Shown: piece by piece, positions 1-7,013 of the stretch
How positions within the stretch are numbered: position 1 is the stretch's first letter
Layout of the letters: each line of letters starts with the position of its first letter
Origin: an uncultured Gemmatimonadota bacterium
GTDB taxonomy: Bacteria > Gemmatimonadota > Gemmatimonadetes > Gemmatimonadales > Gemmatimonadaceae
DNA: 9,574 bases
Assembly (NCBI GenBank): GCA_946479015.1
Contig: CAMLEQ010000124.1
Coordinates: 1 to 9,574 of the forward strand
Direction: 5' to 3'
Notes under the pieces: generated by a model
Told to the model about the DNA's origin: nothing
The model's input: the letters and a program-made list of their open reading frames with translations, nothing else
The model's database searches: none
Position numbers and translations under genes: made by a program

Positions 1-1530
1 CGCGCGATGCCCGGTGCCGCGACGGCGCTCGCCGCCGCGCGCTCGGCGGCGCGCGCCGCGCGTCCCAATCCCGGTCGCCTCTCGCGCCCCGAGCGCGATG
101 TGGAGGCACTCGTCAGGCAGCTATTGGCGCCCGACGCCGCGCGCGCACTGCCGGCGGAGCTCGCGCCGCGCGCCACCGCCGAGGAGTCGCTCGCGTGGGC
201 GCGCGAGATGGCCCGGCGCATCCGCGAGCGGCACGGTCACGAGGGCGTACGCTACCGGGGCGTTCCGCCGGTGCCGCACTGGGGAACGGTGCGCGCGGCG
301 CGCGAGGGCGCGGGCGCGCTCGCGCCGTCGCCGATGGTGGCCGAGGAGGCGATGGACGCCCTGCGCCATCGCATCGAGCTGCCGGTGAAGGGCACGCGCG
401 CGGAAGCACGGGAGCCCGGCGAGAGCGGCGAGGAAGGACCGCAGGGGTACGCCGACTCGCGCGGGCGGAGAGTGGAGCACGAGCGCGGCGCGCCGGTGCG
501 CGCCGAGTCGAGCGGCGGCGAGGAGGGGAGCGATGCCGGCGATGCGCCGGAGGCGGAGGTCGAGCAGCGGCCCATCCCCCCGGGGGTATTGCCGCAGGCG
601 TCCCCCGCCGTTCGCGATGATGACGACACGTCGTCGGACACCGGCATTCCGTACCCCGAATGGGATGCGGGCGCGTCGCGCTACCGCCAGCGCGCGGTGC
701 TCGTGCGCTCGCGCCGCCCGCGCGAGGGGGACCCGGCGTGGGGGAGCGCGGTGCGACGGGAGCACGCGGCGCTCGTGCGGCAGGTGCGGCAGCGCTTCGA
801 GATGCTGCGCGCGCGCCGGACGCGCCTCGGCCACCAGCGCGACGGCGACGAGCTCGACCTGAGCGCGTGCGTGCGCGCGATGGTGGACCGCCGCACGGGG
901 CACGGCGTCGACGACCGGCTGTACCTGTCCGTACGCCCGGCGCGGCAGAGCATCGCCATCGCGCTGCTCGTGGACGTGAGCGGGTCCACGGACACGCAGG
1001 TCACCGTGACGCGGCAGGTGATCGACGTGGAGAAGGTGGCGCTGCTGCTCGCGGGGGAGGCGCTGGACGCGCTCGGCGATCCGTACACGATGCTCGCCTT
1101 CTCCAGCCGCGGCGCATCGCGCGTGCACATCACCACGGTGAAGGACTTCACGGAGCCGAGCGGGGACGCGGTGCGGCGGCGCATCGCGGCGCTCCGCCCC
1201 GGGGGGAACACGCGCCTCGGCGCCGCCGTGCGGCACGCGACGTCGCTGCTCGTGAGCCAGAACGCCGGGCACCGGCTGCTGCTCATCCTCTCCGACGGCC
1301 GCCCCAACGACAGCGACGGCTACCACGAGCGCTACGGCGTGGAGGACGCGCGGCAGTCGATCCTCGAGGCGCGCGCGAGCGCCGTGTTCCCGTTCTGCCT
1401 CACCGTCGACCACGAGGGAGCGTCGTACCTGCCGCGGATCTTCGGCGCGGCGGGGCATACGATCCTCCGCGATCCGGAGCACCTCCCGCTGGCGCTCCTA
1501 CAGGTGGTGCGGCACCTGCTGGCGACGTGA
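1..1530 (+). CDS. NorD/CbbO-type VWA-domain protein (5' partial)
   Basis: The reading frame is open back to base 1, so the ATG at 7 need not be the true start. At 507 residues from that ATG the protein is about 100 shorter than typical NorD (about 600-640), so the gene probably begins outside the window. Numbering from the ATG: an N-terminal part with an HWG motif at 91-93, a low-complexity acidic/Gly-rich linker at about 125-205, YPEWD at 216-220 (as in NorD proteins), then a von Willebrand factor A domain from about 315 to the end. The MIDAS metal site looks complete: DxSxS at D323/S325/S327, T402 in GGNTRLG, and D430 in SDG. In the known family, NorD and CbbO act with a MoxR-type AAA+ ATPase (NorQ/CbbQ) to activate nitric oxide reductase or Rubisco. 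No such partner, nor a nor or cbb target gene, is visible here, so the target is unknown. The family call is firm; the specific role is not. Confidence 0.85.
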   Translation, partial: RAMPGAATALAAARSAARAARPNPGRLSRPERDVEALVRQLLAPDAARALPAELAPRATAEESLAWAREMARRIRERHGHEGVRYRGVPPVPHWGTVRAAREGAGALAPSPMVAEEAMDALRHRIELPVKGTRAEAREPGESGEEGPQGYADSRGRRVEHERGAPVRAESSGGEEGSDAGDAPEAEVEQRPIPPGVLPQASPAVRDDDDTSSDTGIPYPEWDAGASRYRQRAVLVRSRRPREGDPAWGSAVRREHAALVRQVRQRFEMLRARRTRLGHQRDGDELDLSACVRAMVDRRTGHGVDDRLYLSVRPARQSIAIALLVDVSGSTDTQVTVTRQVIDVEKVALLLAGEALDALGDPYTMLAFSSRGASRVHITTVKDFTEPSGDAVRRRIAALRPGGNTRLGAAVRHATSLLVSQNAGHRLLLILSDGRPNDSDGYHERYGVEDARQSILEARASAVFPFCLTVDHEGASYLPRIFGAAGHTILRDPEHLPLALLQVVRHLLAT

Positions 1531-1616
1531 GCGGATGGGCCGGCCGTATTGTCACTGAAGCGATCTTCATGTCACCGACTGATACTCGTGCCTGATCACT
1601 CTCGCGGAATTCACTG

Positions 1617-2396
1617 GTGACATCTTCGAAAGACGAGGTGCGCATTCGCGTCCTCACGAATCGCGACATCGGGCATGGCCATTGGGCTCGAGCGTTGCTT
1701 GCCGTACTCGCACGACATGAGGGCTGGATGCCCACTCGGTTTGGTCAATATGAACCGCTGCGACATCGGTATGCGGATGGAGGTGCGGCGGCGTTCGAGC
1801 GTTGCTGGCTCGCCGAACCGGCGACTGGAGACGTCATCTTCAAGACCGGTCCCACGATCGGCGGCTTGGGATGGGTTCGCTGGCGGCGCGCCTGGAATCA
1901 AACCTTCAATTCGGCATCGCTGTACCTGCCGGTCGCGAAACTGAAGGCCGTGGGGACTGACGTGGTCCTACGGCTCGCCGAGGATCTCTTTTGCACCCTG
2001 GGTGGCACGTACGGTATGGTCACGACCGACGGCGAGTTCCAGTCTCAGCATTGCCTTGACGAGACGGACACGAACGTTCACGGCGTGCACCTCGAAGAGC
2101 AGATCCCAGGAGTGTACTTCGCCAATTTCTTTGGACCGGAACTGGTGAAATTCCTCGGGGCGGACCGTCTCGCTTCATGTCCAGCGGTGAGCAACAAGGC
2201 CCTGCCCGGCGGCGGATGGTGCACCGCGACTGCTGAGTCGCCTCTCGACTGGGCGGATCAAGGCGCACTGGACCTGAAGCGACGGGTGCGCTCCCATCTG
2301 GGTGAGCGTAAGTTCTTCGACATCGAAGAGCCGAATGCCGCTACCGTAGCGCCATTGTACGACTTCAGCGAGGTGCGCGTGGGCGAGCGTCCGTAG
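1617..2396 (+). CDS. Unknown protein, possibly immunity-like (Imm52/DUF3396-style)
   Basis: This encodes 259 residues from a GTG start, the only usual start codon after the in-frame TGA at 1593. It is a soluble-looking protein with no signal peptide or membrane segment. I do not recognise the family with certainty. The C-terminal half has a PGVYFANFFGPELVKFLG stretch (about residues 164-181), then a GGGW turn, then an aromatic/acidic tail (KFFDIEEP). An earlier Tyr-Gly segment reads GGTYGMVTTDGEF. This pattern recalls alpha/beta immunity proteins of polymorphic or type VI toxins, which is a resemblance only. Base composition and codon use are less GC-biased than in the flanking housekeeping genes, suggesting accessory or transferred DNA. 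The frame ends at TAG 2394-2396 and is followed, in the same frame, by the next open stretch, so it may be the first part of one interrupted gene. No toxin-like gene is adjacent. Confidence 0.6.
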   Translation: MTSSKDEVRIRVLTNRDIGHGHWARALLAVLARHEGWMPTRFGQYEPLRHRYADGGAAAFERCWLAEPATGDVIFKTGPTIGGLGWVRWRRAWNQTFNSASLYLPVAKLKAVGTDVVLRLAEDLFCTLGGTYGMVTTDGEFQSQHCLDETDTNVHGVHLEEQIPGVYFANFFGPELVKFLGADRLASCPAVSNKALPGGGWCTATAESPLDWADQGALDLKRRVRSHLGERKFFDIEEPNAATVAPLYDFSEVRVGERP

Positions 2397-2480
2397 CTGG
2401 CGAGCTCACCCTCGATCTCGGAGAAGTTCTTCCCGACGGCGAGCGCTGCTCGCGGGTTCCTCGACAACCGTGAGACATGG
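2394..2480 (+). other. In-frame amber junction between two reading frames
   Basis: The TAG at 2394-2396 is the only stop between the gene starting at 1617 and the one ending at 2825, and both lie in the same frame. The 28 codons from 2397 to 2480 contain no ATG, GTG or TTG, yet they look coding: most third positions are G or C. The possibilities are a CTG start at 2397, a GTG start at 2481 with the upstream stretch untranslated, a nonsense mutation or sequencing error splitting one protein of about 400 residues, or stop-codon readthrough. The sequence alone does not decide between them. Confidence 0.5.
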
Positions 2481-2825
2481 GTGGAGCGCCTCCGCTCGCG
2501 GCTGCGTAACACCACCTTGGATGTCTCGCCATCCAGCCTACGCGTGTTGGACGCACATCTGACCGGAGTAGCTGCTGAGGAGGAACACCCCATTCCACGC
2601 GAGCTGGTATTAGAAGTCACCGCATACTTTGGCGAGGTGGTGCGACGAGCCTTGAATGGGACTTGGGGAATCGACTCACGGGACGACAAGATGCCGACGG
2701 TGCGCTTGCCAAACAGCGACGCGGAATACCCCCTAGTGCGCGCCATCAAGCTCGTGCAGGACGGAGACCGGCTCGCCGATTGGTTCGAATTCATCCAGAG
2801 AGGCGGGCAACGTCTGTTGGACTAG
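2481..2825 (+). CDS. Hypothetical protein, start uncertain (may extend to 2397)
   Basis: From GTG 2481 this is 114 residues; from CTG 2397 it would be 142. I do not recognise the family. The visible features are an amphipathic N-terminal stretch, a DVSPSSLRVLDAHL segment, a helix ending AYFGEVVRRALNGTW, and a C-terminal stretch ending in a Trp/Phe-rich DWFEF. It is small and soluble with no signal peptide. No good ribosome binding site precedes GTG 2481, and the frame upstream of it is coding-like, so the conservative start given here is likely too far downstream. It follows the 1617-2396 gene in the same frame with only a TAG between, and is probably its C-terminal part or a translationally coupled partner. 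The next gene starts 12-40 nt downstream on the same strand. Codon use matches the preceding gene rather than the GC-richer flanks. Confidence 0.5.
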   Translation: MERLRSRLRNTTLDVSPSSLRVLDAHLTGVAAEEEHPIPRELVLEVTAYFGEVVRRALNGTWGIDSRDDKMPTVRLPNSDAEYPLVRAIKLVQDGDRLADWFEFIQRGGQRLLD

Positions 2826-2864
2826 AGCAGTTTTCGTTTGAGTTGGGGGGTTAAAGTGCGAGGC

Positions 2865-3674
2865 ATGCGGCGCCATAATGATCTGGCCGCCGTGATACCG
2901 CGGCACCCGTCACGTGGGCCGAACCGCTCCCGCAATGAGCGCGGGCATGATCTGCTGCGGTCACTTACCCCCGTCGGGCTCGCTACGCTCGTAGTGTGCT
3001 GCGCCCACCGCCATCCTGCGGCGCTGAAGCCGGGCGAGTCTGTCGATGCCCCCCCGGGCCTCGATAGCGCCGGAGCGGCCGCGTGGTTGCACCAGCAAGA
3101 GCGAGCCTGTCGCGGGCAGCTCGTTGTGGTGTACGGGAGCGGCGTCATCGTTTCGCGAGACACTGCCACCGGGCAGGAGAGCTCGCGCCCCGTGAGCGGT
3201 CTGCAGGGTGCGACGTGCACATCTCCGGACGATTCTCCGATCCGGACGGACTCGCTCGTCTACCATCTCCGGGCGCTGCCGGGTACGTACGATGCGTACG
3301 CGGTCGCGACGTACACGAACCGCACCGGGGCGCCGGTGCATTTCGCGCGCTGCACGCGCGAGTCGACCGAGCCGATCTCGCGTCTCCGCCGCTCCGGGGC
3401 CGACAGCACGATTGGGATCGCGGGCGGCATCGATTGGGCCTGCGCCGGGGGGGTACCGACAGGGGTCGTACGGCCGGGTGAGCGGCTCACGGCGCGGGTG
3501 TGGCTCGGGAGCTTGGAGTCACCGCATTCGGTGCCGCCCATTCGCCCCGAGGAGCGGGTGGGCCGCTTCCGAATCGAGTTCCGGCTGTGTGCTGCGCCCG
3601 AGGCCGATTCGGATGACTGCGAGCTGCTCCGGCGGGCGGCGCGGCAGTCGAACGAGTTCGACGTGCACTTCTGA
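2865..3674 (+). CDS. Putative exported (lipo)protein, six cysteines, unknown function
   Basis: The start is uncertain: TTG 2838, GTG 2856, ATG 2865 and GTG 2892 are all in frame. ATG 2865 is chosen as the best codon, although the only GAGG nearby (2860-2863) is too close to be a good ribosome site. Counting from TTG 2838, a hydrophobic segment at about residues 43-55 ends LVVCC, which could be an imperfect lipobox (the residue before the second Cys is Cys rather than Gly/Ala/Ser). The n-region before it is unusually long and Arg-rich. The mature part has six cysteines (91, 127, 172, 202, 251, 261). Its strand-rich sequence includes YTNRTGAPVHF, a VRPGERLTARV turn and a closing VGRFRIEFRL strand, all typical of small extracytoplasmic beta-sandwich proteins. 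No family can be named. A hairpin sits at the stop codon. Confidence 0.55.
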   Translation: MRRHNDLAAVIPRHPSRGPNRSRNERGHDLLRSLTPVGLATLVVCCAHRHPAALKPGESVDAPPGLDSAGAAAWLHQQERACRGQLVVVYGSGVIVSRDTATGQESSRPVSGLQGATCTSPDDSPIRTDSLVYHLRALPGTYDAYAVATYTNRTGAPVHFARCTRESTEPISRLRRSGADSTIGIAGGIDWACAGGVPTGVVRPGERLTARVWLGSLESPHSVPPIRPEERVGRFRIEFRLCAAPEADSDDCELLRRAARQSNEFDVHF

Positions 3675-3691
3675 AGCGGTTCCCGCTTCGG
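3671..3691 (+). terminator. Stem-loop at end of the exported-protein gene
   Basis: A perfect 7-bp inverted repeat, GAAGCGG (3673-3679) and CCGCTTC (3683-3689), with a 3-nt TTC loop overlaps the stop codon. One G-T and one C-G pair may extend the stem outward. No T-tract follows, so it is not a classical intrinsic terminator. It may still stabilise or end the transcript. Confidence 0.35.
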
Positions 3692-3984
3692 TTGGAGACA
3701 GGTGCGCCGCAGTTCTCGATGCCCATCCGGATCCGGACCCGGCGAGGGGCGCGGAGGTCCAGCGAATAGGTCGAGGCATCGCGGACAGTCCTGCCATGAA
3801 GGGGCAGACTGGCACCGGCGCCACAACCTCGCGCCTCGACTCTCCGACGCGAGCGGAAACCGCCTCGGTCAGCTTCGCAGAATTCGGTGAAGACGTAGTC
3901 CCGTCTCAGCGACTCCCCCGCCGTGGAGACGGACCGCAATCCACAGCGAAATCTCGGGGGCCCTGTGGCGTTGCTCAGCCACCT
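3675..3984. other. 310-bp gap with no convincing gene
   Basis: This stretch lies between the stop codons of two convergent genes. Open frames exist on both strands, but they run into neighbouring genes or have low-complexity Arg/Pro/Ala composition and resemble no protein I know. Besides the hairpin at its left edge there is a short inverted repeat, GTGGC (3965-3969) and GCCAC (3978-3982), just beyond the permease stop, which could help end the minus-strand transcript. It has no T-tract. I see no tRNA, IS end or repeat array here. Confidence 0.5.
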
Positions 3985-6567
3985 TCACTCTGCCCGCAGC
4001 GCGGTGCTCGGGTCCACCCGCGCCGCGCGCGTCGCCGCCCGCACGCACCCCGCCGCCGCCGTGACGAGACAGAGCGCCACCGCCGCGCCGATGGTCGCGG
4101 GGTCGCCAGGCCGGATGCCGGCGAGGAGCGCCGCCATCGCGCGCGCCGAGAGGTAGGCCACCACCACCCCGATCCCCACGCCGGCGAGCGCGAGCCCCAG
4201 CCCCTCCCGCAGCACGCGGCGGACGATGCTCCCCGCCTGCTCCCCCAGCGCCATGCGCACGCCGATCTCCCGAGAGCGCCGCGACACGGTGAGCCCGAGC
4301 AGCCCATGGATGCCGACGCCGGCGATGAGGAGCGCGATCGCCGAGAGCGCGCCGAGCAGCCGGAGCTGCGTCACGCGCGACGCCGTCTCGTCGGCCACGA
4401 TCTCCGCCATCGTGCGGACGTTCGAGATCGGCTGCTCCGGATCCGCCGCGTGCACGATGCGCCGGATCGCCGGCAGCGGCGCGCCCGCGCCGCCCGACGT
4501 CCGCACGACCAGCTCCTTCGGCGGATACGCGATGAACGAGCTGTCCGGCATCTGTGCCGACGGGAGGTACACCTGCGGCTCGCTCTGCTGCTCCAGCCCG
4601 CGGAAGCGGACGTCGCCCACGACCCCGACGATCGTCCGCTCCCCCTGCGCGACGGTGAAGCGCTTTCCGATGGCAGGCTCGTTCGGCCAGTTGCGCCGGG
4701 CGAACGATTCGCTGACCACGGCGACGAGCGGGCTCGCGGGTCCGTCGGACGCGGTCACGTCGCGCCCCCGGCGCAGCGGGATCCCGAGCGTCGCGAAGTA
4801 GCGCGGCGTCACGAAGCGCAGGCTCACGCTGTTCGACGGATCGAGGACCACCGCTTCGCTCCCGGCGATCGACGTCGGCCAGATGCCGCCGCGCATGCTC
4901 AGCGGGAGACCGGTGACGTAGGCGGCGTCGCGCACGCCGGGGAGCGCGCGCACGTCGCGCAGCACGCGGTCGTAGAACTGCTCCCGGCGCGCGGTGATGG
5001 CGTACTTCGAGAAGGGGAGCGCGGTGCGCAGGGTGAGCACGCCGTCCGCGTGGAACCCCGGGTCGGTGCCCTGGATGCGCAGCGCCGCGCGGAGGAGCAG
5101 CCCCGACGAGACGAGCAGCACCACCGAGGCGGCGACCTCGATGACGACGAGCGCGGCGCGCACGCGCGCGGTGCGGCCGCCGCTCGCTCTCGTGCCGTCG
5201 CGCAGCGCATCGAGCGCCGTGCCGCGCCCGGCGGCCACGGCGGGCGCCACGCCGAAGGCGATCCCGGTGAGCCAGACGAGCACCACGGCGACGGCGAGCA
5301 CGCGCAGGTCGATCCCCGGCTGCGCCGCCGTGGGGAGGGTGTCGGGCACCAGGCGCGCGAGGAGGGGGACGCCGGCCATCGCGACCGCGACGCCGGCGAC
5401 GCCCCCGATGGCGGCGAGGGTGATGCTCTCCGTCAGGAGCTGCCGCACCAGCCGCTCGCGCCCCGCGCCGAGCGCCGCGCGCACCGCCAGCTCGTGCGAG
5501 CGGTGCGCGGCGCGCGTCAGGAGCAGGCTCGCGAGGTTGGCGCAGGCGAGGAGGAGGATGCAGAGGGCGGCGCCTCCCACGGCGAGCACGAGCAGGCGCG
5601 AGCGCTCGGAGAGCTGGTCGCGCAGTCCCACCACCAGCGCGCCGGTGCGCTCGTTCTCCTTCGGGTACTGCCGCTCGAGGCGTGCCGCGATCTCGGAGAA
5701 CTCGCTCCGCGCCTGCGCGAGCGATGCGCCGCGACGGAGGCGCGCGACCACGTCGATGTAGGTGTCGGTGCGATCGACGAAATCCTGCTCGCGCAGGAGC
5801 AGGGGCACCCACGCATCGGTCTCGCGGTCGGGGAAGCGGAACGACGGCGGCATCACGCCGATCACGGTGTACGGCGCGCCGTCCAGCCGCACGACCGAGC
5901 CGATGACGTGCGGATCGCCGCCGAACTGCGACGCCCAGAGCGCGTGCCCGAGCACGACGACGTTGCCGTCCGCCGAGTCGCCCGGGGTGAACGTCCGGCC
6001 GGCGAACGCGGGGACGCCGAGCAGCGGAAACAGCTCCGGCGTCATCGCGACCGTCTGGAGGCGCCGGGGCTCAGCGGCACCGACGAGGTTCATCGCCCTC
6101 CCGGTGTACGCCCCCATGGATTCGACGGACCTCGCGCTCGCCTTCCAGTCGCGGTAGTTCGCGGGCGAGAGCTGGTTGCGGCCGTATCCCGCGGTGCTCT
6201 GCCAGAGGCGCACGAGCCGCTCAGGCTCCGGGAAGGGGAGCGGACGGAGGAGGACGTAGTCGGCGAGCGAGAACGCCGCCGTGTTCGCGCCCACGCCGAG
6301 CGCGACGAGCAGCACCGCCGTGACCGTGAAGCCAGGCGTGCGACGGAGCGAGCGGAGGGCGTGGCGCAGATCCTGGCGGAGCAGGTCCCAGTGCGCGGCG
6401 ACCGCGTTGGGCACCACATCGGCGATGGCGGCGAGGGTGACGCGGAGCGGCGCGAGCGGTCCGGACGCGCCGCGCATCCGCTCGGCGAACGTGGCGCGGA
6501 GCTCCGCCTCGTACTCGGCGCGGAAGCCGGCCGGGTAGAGGTGCAGGAGGGCGCGGTAGAAGCGCAT
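3985..6567 (-). CDS. ADOP-family MacB/FtsX permease, 860 residues
   Basis: This is an ABC-type permease subunit without an ATPase domain, of the acidobacterial-duplicated-orphan-permease (ADOP) type. The start ATG at 6567 gives the N-terminus MRFYRALLHLYPAGFRAEYE, the family's usual cytoplasmic prefix (residues 1-75). Next come TM1 (about 81-104, LRSLRRTPGFT before it and GANTAAF within it), a first MacB periplasmic core (about 105-320), an FtsX block (TMs about 325-352, 380-403, 422-445), TM5 (about 470-493), a second periplasmic core (about 500-730), and a closing FtsX block (TMs about 735-760, 790-812, 823-845). It ends RVDPSTALRAE, as is typical. Eight TMs and two cores show a duplicated MacB architecture. 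The start lies 16 nt after the padR stop, with GGGAG as a plausible ribosome site, so the two genes are one operon. The substrate is unknown; MacB relatives export peptides, antibiotics or lipoproteins. The ATPase partner is not in the window. Confidence 0.93.
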   Translation of the reverse strand: MRFYRALLHLYPAGFRAEYEAELRATFAERMRGASGPLAPLRVTLAAIADVVPNAVAAHWDLLRQDLRHALRSLRRTPGFTVTAVLLVALGVGANTAAFSLADYVLLRPLPFPEPERLVRLWQSTAGYGRNQLSPANYRDWKASARSVESMGAYTGRAMNLVGAAEPRRLQTVAMTPELFPLLGVPAFAGRTFTPGDSADGNVVVLGHALWASQFGGDPHVIGSVVRLDGAPYTVIGVMPPSFRFPDRETDAWVPLLLREQDFVDRTDTYIDVVARLRRGASLAQARSEFSEIAARLERQYPKENERTGALVVGLRDQLSERSRLLVLAVGGAALCILLLACANLASLLLTRAAHRSHELAVRAALGAGRERLVRQLLTESITLAAIGGVAGVAVAMAGVPLLARLVPDTLPTAAQPGIDLRVLAVAVVLVWLTGIAFGVAPAVAAGRGTALDALRDGTRASGGRTARVRAALVVIEVAASVVLLVSSGLLLRAALRIQGTDPGFHADGVLTLRTALPFSKYAITARREQFYDRVLRDVRALPGVRDAAYVTGLPLSMRGGIWPTSIAGSEAVVLDPSNSVSLRFVTPRYFATLGIPLRRGRDVTASDGPASPLVAVVSESFARRNWPNEPAIGKRFTVAQGERTIVGVVGDVRFRGLEQQSEPQVYLPSAQMPDSSFIAYPPKELVVRTSGGAGAPLPAIRRIVHAADPEQPISNVRTMAEIVADETASRVTQLRLLGALSAIALLIAGVGIHGLLGLTVSRRSREIGVRMALGEQAGSIVRRVLREGLGLALAGVGIGVVVAYLSARAMAALLAGIRPGDPATIGAAVALCLVTAAAGCVRAATRAARVDPSTALRAE

Positions 6568-6583
6568 CGTGGGCGCTCCCGCG

Positions 6584-6946
6584 TCAGGTGGTTTCGGGAG
6601 TGAGGCCGCGCGCGCGCGCGAGGCGCACGAGCTCCGTGAGCCGGCGCATCTCGGCGCGAGCCACGTCGGTGCCGAACGGCGTGATCCGGTAGTAGCGGCG
6701 GCGTTCGTCATCGAGCACGGCGCGCGGCCGGTGCGTCACCTCCCGGATGAGCCCCTGCTCGACCATCCGGGCGATGGATCGGTAGAGCGTGCCCGCGCTC
6801 AACCGCAGCGCGCCCCCGGTGCGTGCCTCCACGTCCTGGATGATGCCGTAGCCGTGGCGCTCCTGGTCGGCGAGCGCCACCAGGATGTGGAAGGTGGCCG
6901 GGGGGAGGGGGAGCAGGGCGTCGATGTCCGAGCGGTCGCGGGTCAT
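6584..6946 (-). CDS. PadR-family transcriptional regulator
   Basis: The protein has 120 residues, the usual size for a short PadR-type regulator. A winged-helix DNA-binding domain spans about 14-92. It carries the family signatures HGYGI (31-35), GTLYRSIARMVEQGLI (52-67, recognition helix region) and RRYYRIT (83-89, the wing), followed by a C-terminal dimerisation helix with Arg/Leu-rich repeats (about 93-113). The ATG at 6946 lies only 5 nt downstream of a good -10 box, leaving no room for a ribosome binding site, so translation is probably leaderless. It is the first gene of a two-gene operon with the ADOP permease, and a 10-bp inverted repeat brackets its promoter, so autoregulation and control of the permease are likely. 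The effector is unknown. Confidence 0.93.
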   Translation of the reverse strand: MTRDRSDIDALLPLPPATFHILVALADQERHGYGIIQDVEARTGGALRLSAGTLYRSIARMVEQGLIREVTHRPRAVLDDERRRYYRITPFGTDVARAEMRRLTELVRLARARGLTPETT

Positions 6947-6951
6947 GCGCT

Positions 6952-6979
6952 ACTATAGCCACACTGGATATATTGTCAA
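6952..6979 (-). promoter_or_regulatory. padR-permease operon promoter (sigma-70-like)
   Basis: Read on the minus strand, a consensus -35 TTGACA (6979-6974) and a -10 TATAGT (6957-6952) are separated by 16 nt. Only 5 nt separate the -10 from the padR ATG, so transcription should begin at or next to the start codon, giving a leaderless mRNA. This is by far the best promoter match I see in the window. Confidence 0.7.
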
Positions 6980-6989
6980 TGGCTATAGT
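6952..6989. repeat. 10-bp inverted repeat, probable PadR operator
   Basis: A perfect inverted repeat has arms ACTATAGCCA (6952-6961) and TGGCTATAGT (6980-6989), separated by 18 bp. One arm contains the -10 box and the other abuts the -35 box, so a dimer bound at both arms would block RNA polymerase. Each arm contains the self-palindromic CTATAG. Known PadR operators are also inverted repeats overlapping their own promoters. Assigning this one to the adjacent PadR is inference. Confidence 0.6.
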
Positions 6990-7013
6990 GAGCACCGCCG
7001 GCGCTCGCCCGGC

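Noticed and set aside
1501..1518. CAGGTG/CACCTG inverted repeat at the end of the VWA gene as a terminator
   Set aside because: It lies wholly within coding sequence before the stop, has only 6 bp of stem and no T-tract. It is likely chance in GC-rich code.
3869..5812. A minus-strand frame of 647 codons overlapping the permease
   Set aside because: It is out of frame with the permease and Arg/Ala/Pro-rich throughout, so it is a shadow of the real gene.
3208..6603. A plus-strand open frame of 1131 codons opposite the permease
   Set aside because: Its translation is Arg/Ala/Gly/His-rich low complexity with no domain. It mirrors the minus-strand permease, whose domain structure is clear. Long antisense frames are expected in such GC-rich coding DNA.
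6568..6711. Upstream extension of the permease frame to an ATG at 6711
   Set aside because: It would overlap padR heavily. The MRFYRALLHLYP start at 6567 is the recognised ADOP N-terminus and sits 16 nt after padR.
6984..6989. A mirrored TATAGT that could be a plus-strand -10 box
   Set aside because: It arises from the inverted repeat. There is no -35 at the right spacing and no plus-strand gene follows.
6997..7013. GCCGG/CCGGC stem just after the coaA stop as a terminator
   Set aside because: It has only five base pairs with a 7-nt loop and no T-tract. Such short GC stems are common in this DNA.
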